Origin: Desmodesmus armatus
Lineage: Eukaryota > Chlorophyta > Chlorophyceae > Sphaeropleales > Scenedesmaceae
Reading direction: 5' to 3'
DNA length: 64,000 nt
NCBI GenBank assembly: GCA_007449985.2
Contig: VIIQ02000649.1
Location: 620,001-684,000, forward strand
Shown: piece by piece, positions 1-10,900 of the stretch
Layout: the number at the start of each line of letters is the position of its first letter
Numbering within the stretch: position 1 is the stretch's first letter
The notes under the pieces: generated by a model
Told to the model about the DNA's origin: nothing
The model's database searches: none
What the model saw: the letters and a program-made list of their open reading frames with translations, nothing else
Position numbers and translations under genes: made by a program

Positions 1-870
1 GCCAGACAGGGTGAAGCAGACAGCACCACATGCATGGCCATACCCATGCTCACATCCTAAGGATGGCTTGACGACCCTGAGGATTATGAGCACAGGTGTG
101 GCCAGGCAGGTAGCAGAGTCCTGCTACCCCACCACCAGCATAAGGGATGCACACACTCAGCACACAATCTCACACAGATGAACAGCCAGCTACAGCACCT
201 GAAGGGTGAGTGCCATAAGAGGTGTACTGCTGCAGCACAGCCATTCATTCACACCAAGCTAGCCAGGCAGGGGCGAGCAGTCAACACCACATGCCCGGCC
301 ACACCCCTGCTCACACCCTCAGAATCGTGTGGGCGATCGTGAGCAGTATGAGCACAGGTGTGGCCAGGCAAGTTGTAAGGACCCTGCTGTAACATCAGAT
401 ACAGGGCAACAGCACACAGAAACAGGCTCTATAGCCAGCTAGATCACCTGTCTGTGTACACCACTGCTCAGGACCTTGAGGATGGTGTTCCAAACTCAAG
501 CAGACCGAGCAGGTGTGGCGAGGAAGGAGACGCACTGCAGATATTGAGCTAGCTTAGTTAGGTGCTGTCGTTCACACCAACACAACCAGGCACAGCAGCC
601 AACACCGCATGCCCAGTCACACCACGGCTCGTACTGCTTGAAGATGGTATGTGCCTTCCTCAAACAGTACGAGCACAGGTGTGGCCAGGCAGTTAGCAGA
701 GTCCTGCTACCCCACCACCAGCATAAGGGATGCATGCAATCGGCAGATTAACCATAACATTGCCAACAGCCGGCTACAGCACCTGTAGGGTGAGTGCCCT
801 CTGCTACAGCAGGGCTACTCCTGCTGTAGCACAGCCGTAACAGTTGCAGCTTGTGTGTGAGGATGCGGCA
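1..870. repeat. Tandem repeat of about 290 bp, roughly three copies
   Basis: The phrase agcacaggtgtggccaggca recurs near 90, 350 and 668, and a second phrase built on caacaccrcatgcccrgycacac recurs near 20, 280 and 600, giving a unit of about 290 bp. I see no coding potential. It lies in the direction in which the remaining eRF3 exons should be found, so it may be intronic, but that is inference. Confidence 0.6.
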
Positions 871-924
871 CTCATTCCACCGCCACCATATAGTGAGTTG
901 GCCTGTCGATCAAATTTGAAGAGG

Positions 925-1000
925 CTTTCAAGCTGATATCAACTATCAGTTGGGTGGCGAACTGGACAGTTTGCCACGCAACTGATATCAGCTTGAAAAG
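925..1000. repeat. Foldback (imperfect inverted repeat)
   Basis: The stretch begins tttcaagctgatatca and ends with its reverse complement tgatatcagcttgaaa. The interior around ggcgaactggacagtttgcc is itself nearly self-complementary, so about 75 bp can fold into one hairpin. No flanking target duplication is obvious. Confidence 0.55.
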
Positions 1001-1219
1001 CACTCCTAGCAACAGGCCAAAAAGCCAGCAGTAATGAAACAAACCCTACTTGCAAGGGACTGCACCAGTCCCCCACACTAGCCAGCAAGCACAAACGCCT
1101 CGACAAGCAAGTTGCGCAGTACAGGCGCCCCAGCCAAGCTGCTAAATTACATAAGCGTCCAGTCCTGCTGCTGCTGCTGCTGCTGCTGGCCCTGCAGACC
1201 AGGAGAGGACCCTCACACA

Positions 1220-2527
1220 AGACGGCTGTCAGTTGAAAGCTCAAGTAATGTGATGCTGACTGGCATCCCAGTTTCATGAGCTGTCCACCAACACCTGCCA
1301 ACTGAAGATGATCCTCTATTTGCCAGGGCAAGAGGCTGCTACTACTACTACTAGTACTGCTGCTGCTGCTGACTGCTCTGGTGGTACCGCTGCTACGGTT
1401 GCTGCTAATCGACCAGGGTTTCAAATGACCCTCAAAACAATGTGGTTGTTGGTGGATAGCTGTAGGTGATGTGCCCCTATACTGGACTTCACCACATTAC
1501 AGCTATCAACCAGCAACTGCCAGCCGAAAAGGCCATCCACTTGCAAGGGCAGGCTGCTGTGGCTGTGCTCCCATGTTGCCCTCGTCAGCAACACACAGTG
1601 CTGTGCAAACAAGAACGAAGAAACACCGCGCTCATTGGGCCCTTCCCTTCCCGTCCCTTCCCGTCCCTTCCCGTCCCTTCCCGTCCCTTCCCGTCCTGTC
1701 CCATCCCTGCCAATTCAATCCCTTCCCCTCCCCCTCTGCCCCTCCTCTCTCGCCCCCCCCCCCCATCCTACTCTGTCAAGGCGCAATGTTGACGCCACAT
1801 CCCAGCCAGGACATGTGCTGGTTGTGAAAACTGTAGGTGATGTCGCCAAACACTTCGGCACATCCACCATCCAGTTTCCCACCAACAACTGTCAGCTGGA
1901 AGCACCACCGAGTGGTCATGACAGGCTGTTGCTGCTGCTGCTACTGCTGGTGCTCGCATTCCTACTGAGCTGCAGAGGAGCTAGCCAATGAAAGAGGAGA
2001 CCCCCAGCGCTGCTGGCACCTTTCACACCCCATCCCATCCCACCCCAGGCTGCTGTGTCTCAAGCTAGTCTGCCATGTGCCAAGTTGGTTTCACATCCCA
2101 GCCCAGACAAGTGCTAGTTGATAACTGCAGGTGGTGCCGTCATACGAATGCTGCGGCAAACACCTACAGTTGTCAACCAACAACTGTCAGCTGGAAGGAC
2201 CACCGACTGGCCATCCCCGGCCGTAACTGCTGCTGCTGCTGGCATTACTACTGAGCTGCAGAGGAGCTAGCAAATAAAAGAGGAGGACACCCAGCGCTGC
2301 TGCCACCTATTCACCCCCCCCCCCCCCCAAATCCCCCCCCCCCCCCCCAGGCTGCTGTACCTCACGCTACTGTGCTATGGACCAAGTTGATGCCACATCT
2401 CAGCCATGACAAGTGCTGGTTGATGACTGTAGGTGGTGCTGTCAAGCAAACTTCGACAACACCAAGCACAGTTGTCAACCGACACCTGTCAGCTGGAAGG
2501 AACACCAAGTACCCACGCCAGGCCGAA

Positions 2528-2568
<41 letters not shown>

Positions 2569-5500
2569 TCCTGCTGCTTTGCTGTAGTCAGTGTTGCTCA
2601 GTGGCACACAGGAAAAGAGAAACACAGTGCTGGCTGTGCACATCCCGTCCCATGCCATCCCATTCCCAACAGCCCCACCCCAAGCTGCTGTACCTCATGC
2701 CATTCTGCTAAAAAACCACCTACTAATGCTACTGCCATTGGCCATGTAGTCATGCCACCTGCCAGCCAAAACGGTTGTTGGTTGATACCTGTCGCTGGTG
2801 TCACACGGCTTTTGGACAACACCAACGACAAAGGCAACCAAGTACTATCGGCTGGAGGCGCCACAAACTTGCCAGGCCAGGCCAGGGATGCTGCTGCTGC
2901 TGCTCCTGCTGCTACTCAGTGCCACTGCCATTACAAATAGTACTGCCCAGCGGTGATGATACCCACTTGCAACACCCCCCCGCCATGACTCTCCTACCAT
3001 TCACACTTAGTCCCATCCCGGGAAGACTCAAAAATGCAAAGGGCAGGGCGATGCCCCCCCCCCCCCTCCCACCAACACACCCAGCCGTGCCCCACGCGCA
3101 GCCCCCGCCCTCCAAACACACCCACACCCACACCCCCACAAGCATGCATGTATAGCAGGCTCCTGCCGGCTGGCCAGTCCGCTTGAATAGCCACTACATT
3201 TGTGGTGGCCCTACCAGCAGTACTGCTTTGGCTGCTGCATGCTACTGCCATCGGCCATGGTTGTGCCACCTGCCAGCTGATGACAGTAGTTGACTGATAG
3301 CTGTTGACCGTGGCCACGTAACGGTGTTACATGCGAAGGTCAACAGTCACAAACAACCACTGTCAGCTGGAGGCGCCACCAGCTTGCTGGGCCAGGTTGC
3401 TATTGCGCCCTTCCCTTCCCGTCCCTTCCCTTCCCTTCCCGTCCTGTCCCTTCCCTGCCAATCCGATCCCTTCCCCTCCCCCTCTGCCCCTCCTCTCTCG
3501 CCCCCCCCCCCATCCTAATCTGTCAAGGCGCAATGTTGACGCCACATCCCAGCCAGGACATGTGCTGGTTGAAAACTGTAGGTGATGTCGCCAAACACTT
3601 TGGCACATCCACCATCCAGTTTCCCACCAACAACTGTCAGCTGGAAGCACCACCGAGTGGCCATGACAGGCTGTTGATGCTGCTGCTACTGCTGGTGCTC
3701 GCATTCCTACTGAGCTGCAGAGGAGCTAGCACATAAGAGAGGACACATCCAGCGCACCTGGCATCTATTTCACCCCATCCCATCCCACCCCCAGGCTGCT
3801 GTGTCTCAAGCTAGTCTGCCATGTGCCAAGTTGGTTTCACATCCCAGCCCAGACAAGTGATAGTTGATAATTGTAGGTGGTGCCGTCATACGAATGCTGC
3901 GGCAAACACCTACAGTTCTCAACTGACAACTGTCAGCTGGAAGGACCACCGAGCGGCCACACCGGGCCATAAGTGCTGCTGCTGCTGCTGCTGCTGCTGC
4001 TTCACTATAGCCAGTCATGCTAAGTGGCATACAGGCTGCTCTGCAAGCAAAACAACACAGAGCATAAAAGCAGTGCCAATCCCATGCAGTTCCATCACAT
4101 GCCCTCAAGTACCATCCCCGGTGCTGTGCCGCATGCCATGCTGCTGACGAAAACCTACTGATACTACTGCCATGGGCCATATATGGTCATGCCACCTGCC
4201 AGGCCATGACACTTGTTGATTGACAGCACACTCATCCTACTCTGTCAAGGCGCAATGTTGATGCCACATCCCAGCCAGGACAAGTGCTGGTGGATAACTG
4301 TAGGTGATGACGTCCAGTGACTCTGGACCTCTACACATACAGTTTCCCACCGACAACTGTCGGCTGGGAGGCCCACCCAGTGGCCATCCCAAGCCAGAGT
4401 CGCTGCTGCTGCTGCTGGTGCTGGCGTTCCTACTGAGCTGCAGAGGAGCTAGCAAATATGAGAGGAGAAACCCAGCACTGCTGGCACCTATTCCACCCCA
4501 TCCCATCCCACCCCCAGGCTGTTACGCCTCTAGCTAGTCTGCCATGGGCCAAATTGATGCCATATCCCAGCCGGGACGGGTGCTGGTTGAAGACTGATGG
4601 TGGGCTGGTCGATGAATTCGACAGGTACACCTACAGTTGTCAACCGACACTGTCAGCTGGAAGCACACCACGTGGCCAACCCCAGCAGGAGTTGCTGCTG
4701 CTACTGCTGCTGCTGCTGGCCTTCCTACTGAGCTGCAGAGGAGCTAGCAAATGAGAGAGGAGACACCCAGCGCTGCTGGCACCTGTTCAACCCCACCTCA
4801 TCCCACCCCCATGCTGCTGTGCCTAAGCTACTCTGTCAAGGGCCAAGTCGATGCCGCATCTTAGCCAGAACAAGTGCTGCTTGACAAGTGTTGATGATCT
4901 TCTCAAACCACGTTCGAGCAGATCATACACAGCTGTCAACCGACAACTGTCAGCTGGAAAGACACCCGCGTGGCCATGCCAGGCCGAAGTTGCTGCTGCT
5001 GGCTGCTGCTGCTGCTTTGCTATAGTCAGTACTGCTTGGTGGCATACGGCTGCTCTGCAAACAAATCAAAACAAAGCATACTAGCGGTGCACATCCCATG
5101 CAGTCCCATCCCATGCCCTCCAGTCCCATCCCTGCTGCTGTGCCTCATAACATTCTGCTAACAACCACCTACTGCTGATGCTACTGCCATTGGCAATATG
5201 GTCATGCCACCTGCCAGCCAACACAGTTGTTGATTGATAGCTGTTGCTTGTGTGCGTCCACAGCATGGTCACAACACAACCAACAGTTGCAACCAACTAC
5301 TGTCGCCTGGAGGCGCCACCTTGCTAGGCCAGGCTGCTGCTGCTGCTGCTGCTGCTTCTCATTCTTGGCTGTAGTTGGTGATTGGAGGTACCGCGCGGTG
5401 GAAGCAACCGCTTGTACCCCCCCCCCCACACACACACACACCCCACACCCCACACACACACACCCCGGGCTAAGAGTGATTGCAACCTGCCCTGGCTGCC

Positions 5501-5875
5501 TCAACCTGCTGTCATTGACAATGGTCATGCCATCTGCCAGCCAGGACAGTGTTTGGTTGGTGACTGTTCAAAGTGTCAAGGCCAGATGCACAGCCCCCCC
5601 CCCCCCCCCCCCCCCCCGCGCGCGACGCGCGTGGCCCCGCCCTCCAAACACACCCATACTCTACAACTACGGTGGCCGTACCAGCACTAACGCTTTTGCT
5701 GCTTCATGCTGCTGCCATTGGCCATTACTGTGCCACCTGCCGGCTGACACAGTAGTTGAGTGACAGCTGTTGACCGTGACAACGTTGTAACTTCGCCGCC
5801 AAGAGCAACAGTTTCAACCAACCACTGTCAGCTGGAAGAGCCACCAACTGGCCAGGCCGGCTGCTTCTGCTGCTG
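1220..5875. repeat. Satellite-like array, about 300-bp unit, within the presumed eRF3 intron 3
   Basis: The phrase ctgtcagctggaag, with close variants, recurs about every 280-320 bp (near 2197, 2490, 3360, 3640, 3930, 4345, 4650, 4950, 5300, 5825). Each unit also has a CTG/GCT trinucleotide run, and most have a C-rich run and a ccccatcccatcccacccccaggctgctg-like block broken here by variants. The last block is similar to the sequence just past the eRF3 exon 3 donor (5,955-5,987, read on the plus strand), which suggests the array grew from that boundary. No eRF3 coding sequence is recognisable inside it. Confidence 0.7.
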
Positions 5876-5987
5876 CTTTGCTGCACTTGCTTCCATTCAC
5901 CACAAAACATAACGCAAGAAAAAGCTGTAGAAAAGCAACCCAACATGCCCACGAACCCCATCCCACTCAGGGGCTGCTGTTGCGCAC

Positions 5988-7454
5988 CTGTGCGTGCTCG
6001 CGCGTCTGCCCGCCCTTCTCAAACCCTGTCTCGTACTCTCCCTTGCGGCTGCTGATCACCAGCACTGCAACATCCGCCTGCACAGCACAGGTCACAGCAC
6101 ATGTCACAGCACAGCACAGCACAGCACAACAACAGCACGCGGCAGGGGACAGAGACAATCAGTCAAGGCAGCGGACAATGAGGGGACGCAAAGCAGCAGG
6201 GCAGAAGCATACATACTACTGTTTGCTGTGAGAGACGCTTGCAAGAAAGTGCTTGTGACAATCAATGCACTGCACACAGTGGCGCCAGCCTGGCAAGGGC
6301 CATACTATAGTCACTTTATGCCACTGCTTGGTGCCCCTACTAGTACACCAAGCATGATAAAACACACAATAGAGCGTGAGGCCTCTGCAAACAACATGTC
6401 TGCTTATCCTGCTGCACCCAGCACTCCCAACCCACCTGTGCTGCTCCCATGATCATGTTTGGCACATAGTTCTTGTGGCCTGGTGCGTCCAGGATGGTGT
6501 AACGCCGCGCCTCCGTCTCAAACTTGGCACGTCCGACCTCTACCGTGATACCCTTCACGCGCTCCTCCTCGTTCGTGTCCATGATGTATGCCATGTACCA
6601 ACTCTCGCGGTTCTTGTCCTTCGCCTCCCGCTCATACTTCTCGATGGTACGCTTGTCCACACCTCCCGTGAGGAACAGGATTTGACCACCCAGCGTGGAC
6701 TTGCCTGGAAGCAGCATTAGCGAAAGCACATGCAAATGCAGCAGATGATCCTTCAAGGAACAAGGCCCTTGCACGTCTGACACCCTGCTGGCCTCTCTGC
6801 TGCTGCTTGACCATATGAATATCGAACTCACATGCTTCCCGCCAACAGCAGCACCCGTGAAGCTCTCTTACCTGCATCCACGTGGCCGATGAACACCACG
6901 TTCAGGTGGTCCCGTGGGTCCTCTGCCATGAGCCGCTTGTAAGCCTCCATAATCTTGCTCTCATCTACAGGCACATCATCTGGGATGGGCGGTGCCGCGG
7001 CCTGCGGCTGCTGCTGCTGCTCTGCGCTGCTGTCATCCACGCTCAGCTCCTGCGCCTTGTCTGCTAAGTCAGCAACCTCCCCATTGCTGGCCTCTGCTGC
7101 TGCAGGCTGTGCTGGACTTGTGCTGGAACCTGCAGGAACAGCTGCTGCTGCAGGCTGCTCCTCCTCTACATCTGGGGTGCTGCTGCGCGGGGGAGGCGCC
7201 TCATGTGCTGGCGGCGCGGGGGGAGGGGGTGGCGGGGGCTGGTGCTGCTGCGCCGCTGCTGCTGGTGGTGGAGGGGGTGGGGGCTGTGCTGCTGCACGTG
7301 GGGGTGGTGGGGGTTGCGCGTAGTTGAATGCTTGCCCAGGGACAAAGGCAGGGGCGCTGGCTCTGGGGATAAAGCTGGGTGCATTCACATTGAATGCACC
7401 TGTTCCCCTGGGGGGAGGAGGTTGATCTGCTGCATCCTCCCAACTGTCCGCCAT
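5988..7454 (-). CDS. eRF3: Eukaryotic peptide chain release factor GTPase eRF3, first three exons (partial)
   Basis: This is the translational GTPase that works with eRF1 in translation termination in the cytosol. Three coding exons are visible: 7454-6872, 6704-6436 and 6077-5988, with consistent phases (1/2, 0, 0) and GT-AG junctions. The first exon starts [10 protein letters not shown] and has a Pro/Gln/Ala-rich N-terminal domain carrying [11 protein letters not shown] followed by APAFVPG, which resembles the overlapping poly(A)-binding-protein PAM2 motifs of eRF3. G1 is GHVDAGKST (split by intron 1), G2 lies in KGITVEVG, G3 is [12 protein letters not shown], and exon 3 holds the [19 protein letters not shown] block typical of eRF3. 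The NKMD motif and the rest of the GTPase and C-terminal barrels should follow but are not found before the left edge; either the next intron exceeds 5.9 kb or the gene is broken by repeats. Start chosen at 7454 because the reading frame upstream lacks family similarity. Confidence 0.93.
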
Positions 7455-7961
7455 TTCTGAGTGTTGGTGCGATAGATATGGCAGGCAGTTGCTCAGTGTC
7501 AGGGGCTTGCGACAGGAATCAGAGGGACCTCTGCCTGAGATTGAGATCGCAGTCGGCTTGTGTGCCTCAGCCGAACACACTGACTGTAGCAGACTTGAGT
7601 TGATCAAGCTATACCAAATTGTTTGAAAATGCTTGCTGCCTGTTGGGTCTGGGCACTGAAACACAAGGGGTGTAGCAACATCACCAGACAATCAGCGATC
7701 CAAAGCTGATAAAGGTGCCGTTTGTAAAGTAGATGTTGACACCGTCTCGACCAGGTCTTCCCACTGGCAGCCTCGCCTTGTCAGCAGACCAGGCTGGCAC
7801 ACAGATCACTGAATCAGTTTTCGTAGCCGCGTGTCATCGCCTGCTCATTGGATTGGCGTGACTTTGGTGTGGCTATATTGTTGTATTGACGTGCGCTCCA
7901 CAGTACGAAGCTGCACACAGCGCCCAGGTAGACAACAGCAGCACAACAGCACAGCACACTG
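7455..7961. promoter_or_regulatory. Divergent intergenic region, eRF3 / SKIP16-like
   Basis: These 507 bp separate two divergently read start codons, so both promoters and 5' leaders must lie here or upstream in unrecognised leader exons. I see no clear TATA box or repeat in it. Confidence 0.5.
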
Positions 7962-10900
7962 ATGGAGGAGCCCACAGCTTTCAAGGACTTGGGCATCCCT
8001 TGCATCGTGAATATCTTTGCGCGCCTAAACCCCAACGAGTGCGCAACAGCAGCGTGCGTGAGTCAGCTGTGGACACAAGTGGCAGCAGAAGACACTCTGT
8101 GGAAGTCCCATCTGTCATCTGACTTTGCTGCTACAAGCTGCACGAACTATGATGGATCTGTTGCAGCATCTTACAAGTAAGAAGCGACTCACTGCACCGT
8201 CAGCAGCAGCAGCATGCAGTCTTAGCAGCAGCTGCCGCTGAACTCCAAGGTCCAGGTCCAAGGCACTCAGTGTTTGAAGCTCTGTGAGCGCACCACCCTG
8301 TATCAGGACAGCTTGTTCAGTGGTGTATAACCCAAGTGAAGCAGAAGTTTCTGCACCTGCCTCTGCACTCCTTGTAACCCCCTTGCTTGCCCCCCCCCCC
8401 ATCACTCCCCTTCCTCCCTCAGGTCCGCCTATGCCTCTTGGCGCTCTCAGTACGCTGATGTGTACGGCCCATGCTCACTTGCGCCCTGGCAGCATAGCAA
8501 TCGTTTTCTCTCTGCGGCTCGTGCGTAGTCTTACCCGGGTTGCAGTGCAGGTGCTTGCGTCTCGGTGTCATCTTTTTGCTCCCCCCCCCCCCCCAATGCA
8601 GGTCTGCCTACAGTTCCTGGCGCTCCCACTATGCTGACGTGTATGGCCCCATGCTCACTCGCGCCCTGGCAGCATGGAACAAACTGGAGTCTTGGCTGAA
8701 GGTCCACTCGCCCCGCATTCTGTCATCACTCAACCCTGGCGCTACTGCTGATGACGTGGCAGCAGCAGAGACGGCACTGGGACACCCTCTGCCCACAGCA
8801 ATGCGGGTCATTTACAGGTAAGGAGGGGTGGCAGGGGTGGTGAGGGTGCTGCTGTGGCTTTTAGTTGTGGAGTTTTTTTGGGGGGGGGGGGTCTTGTGAC
8901 ACCCAAATGCACTCAGCAGTGAGTCCTGGCTGGTCCACTTGCGCTATATGGCGCTACTGCTGCTGACATGGCGGCAGCAGGACACCACCAGTGTATGGCG
9001 TAAGGGCAATGCGGGCCATATACTGGTGGTGAGGTAGGGGTGGAGTAGGGGCAGTTTGGGGGAGTAAGTGAGTGATTCTGGGGGAGGAGTTGCAGGAGCA
9101 GGAAGGGGGGGGGGGCCTGAGCTTGTGGCTTCGGTGGGGCGGGAGAATGGCAGGGCCAGTGTGTTACCTGGCACAATATTGCCGATGCCGCATTTCAATG
9201 GGCTGGGTATGTGCAGGGAGCGCTGAGGTGATACTGCAGAAGTTTTTTTATGTGCGTTGCACATCGTTTTACTTCTTCTGAATGCCAGGGAGAATGGTGG
9301 GCAGCCCCGGCGTGGGGGAGCGCGGGAATGTGCGGGGAGAGCATGAGAGAGGGGACGTTTTCCTGAAGCCGTGGAGAGCCATCAGCAGTTACATGTATAT
9401 TGTTTCATTGCTCAGTCCTCTAGGTGTGTGCACTTCCCTGCATGCTCTGTCTGTTGGGTGAGATCTGCATTCTTACTGCCCACAGGTATATGCGGTCTCA
9501 CCAGACAGGGAAAGCCTGCAGGGCAGGCAAAGACACATGCAGAGGAGACAGACGTCAGTGGGCTAGTTGCGAGAGGTGCAAGGGGCCGGGGAAGGGGGGG
9601 AGGGAGCAAAGGGGGGGGGTCCCTATAGCTGGGTTTGGTTACGGTTACGTGTTCATTCTCCATCCATCCAGGTGTGTGCACCTCCCTGCACGCTCTGCCT
9701 GTCTGGTGCCCTGTTGTCCACAGGACGATGCGGTCTCATCAGACAAGGAATGCCTACAGGGAAGGCATAGACATGAAAGAGGGGTCAGCGGGCCAGTGAA
9801 GGAAGGAGGACACAGGCAGCCGCGGGGGGGGGGGGTGCGTAGCTGGGTTTCATCACAGCCAAGTGTTCATTGCTTGCACTCCAGGTGTCTGCATCTCCCT
9901 GCTGTTCTGCCAGCCTGGTGAGATTTTGTACATGTCGCCCACAGGAGTATGCGGTCTCACCAGACAGGGAAAGCCTGAAGGGAAGGCGCAGACACATGTA
10001 GAGGGGCCAGCTGAACAATGATAAAGGGACGAGGCGGGAGACAGGGAGCAGGGGGGGGATCCTGTAGCTGTGTTATCATTGTCTGTGTGCACCTCTCTGC
10101 ATGCTCTTGAGCTGATCAGCCTGTCTGGTGTGCTCTTGCATATGCTGGTTACAGGAGAATGCAGTCGCGCCAGACAGCAAAAGCCTGCAGGGAAGGCTAC
10201 GCAGAAAGAGGGGTCCCCCGGGGCGGAGGGAACAGGGGGAAATGGAGCAGGGGGGGGTTCCTGTACAGCTACATGCAGCTGGGTAGAAGGATGATCAGGT
10301 GTGTTGCTGTCCATAGTTTCAGGTGGTTCTCTTTGCATGCTGCCTGCGTTGGGTGAGGCCAGGAGCTCCGTCAATGGAGCATCTGGTCCCACTCGACTTA
10401 CAAAGTCTGCAGGGGAGGCCACTACTAGTGGCCGCTAAGCGGAGGCTACTAGCTGCAGGCTATGTCATACGCAGGCAAAGGGACCAGCGAGGCAGTGAAA
10501 GGGCAAAGAAGTAGGGAGAGAGGGGAAGGGGTGCTTGTAGCTTGGCAACTATGGCCAGGCGTATACTGCCCAGTGCTCTTGGTATCTGCACCTGCCTGCA
10601 CGCTCTGCCCATTTGGTGTAGTGGAACGGCAAATGCCACCTGCCCATCCATGTCACCAGACAAGGAGAGCTTGAGGGGAAGCGGGGCAGGAGGAGAGAGG
10701 GATCAGCAGGGCAGTGAGAATACGCAAACAGTGGTATACGGGGCGCGGGAAGGGGGCGAAGGGGGGGGGATGCATGTGGAGGTGATTGAAGCTGTCTGCA
10801 TTCAGACTGCAAAGTGTTGAGTCACTGACACGGTTTTTGTTGCCCAGCAGTCTGCATGTTTGCACTCCCCTGCATGCTCTCTCTATTTGTCGGAGCGGAG

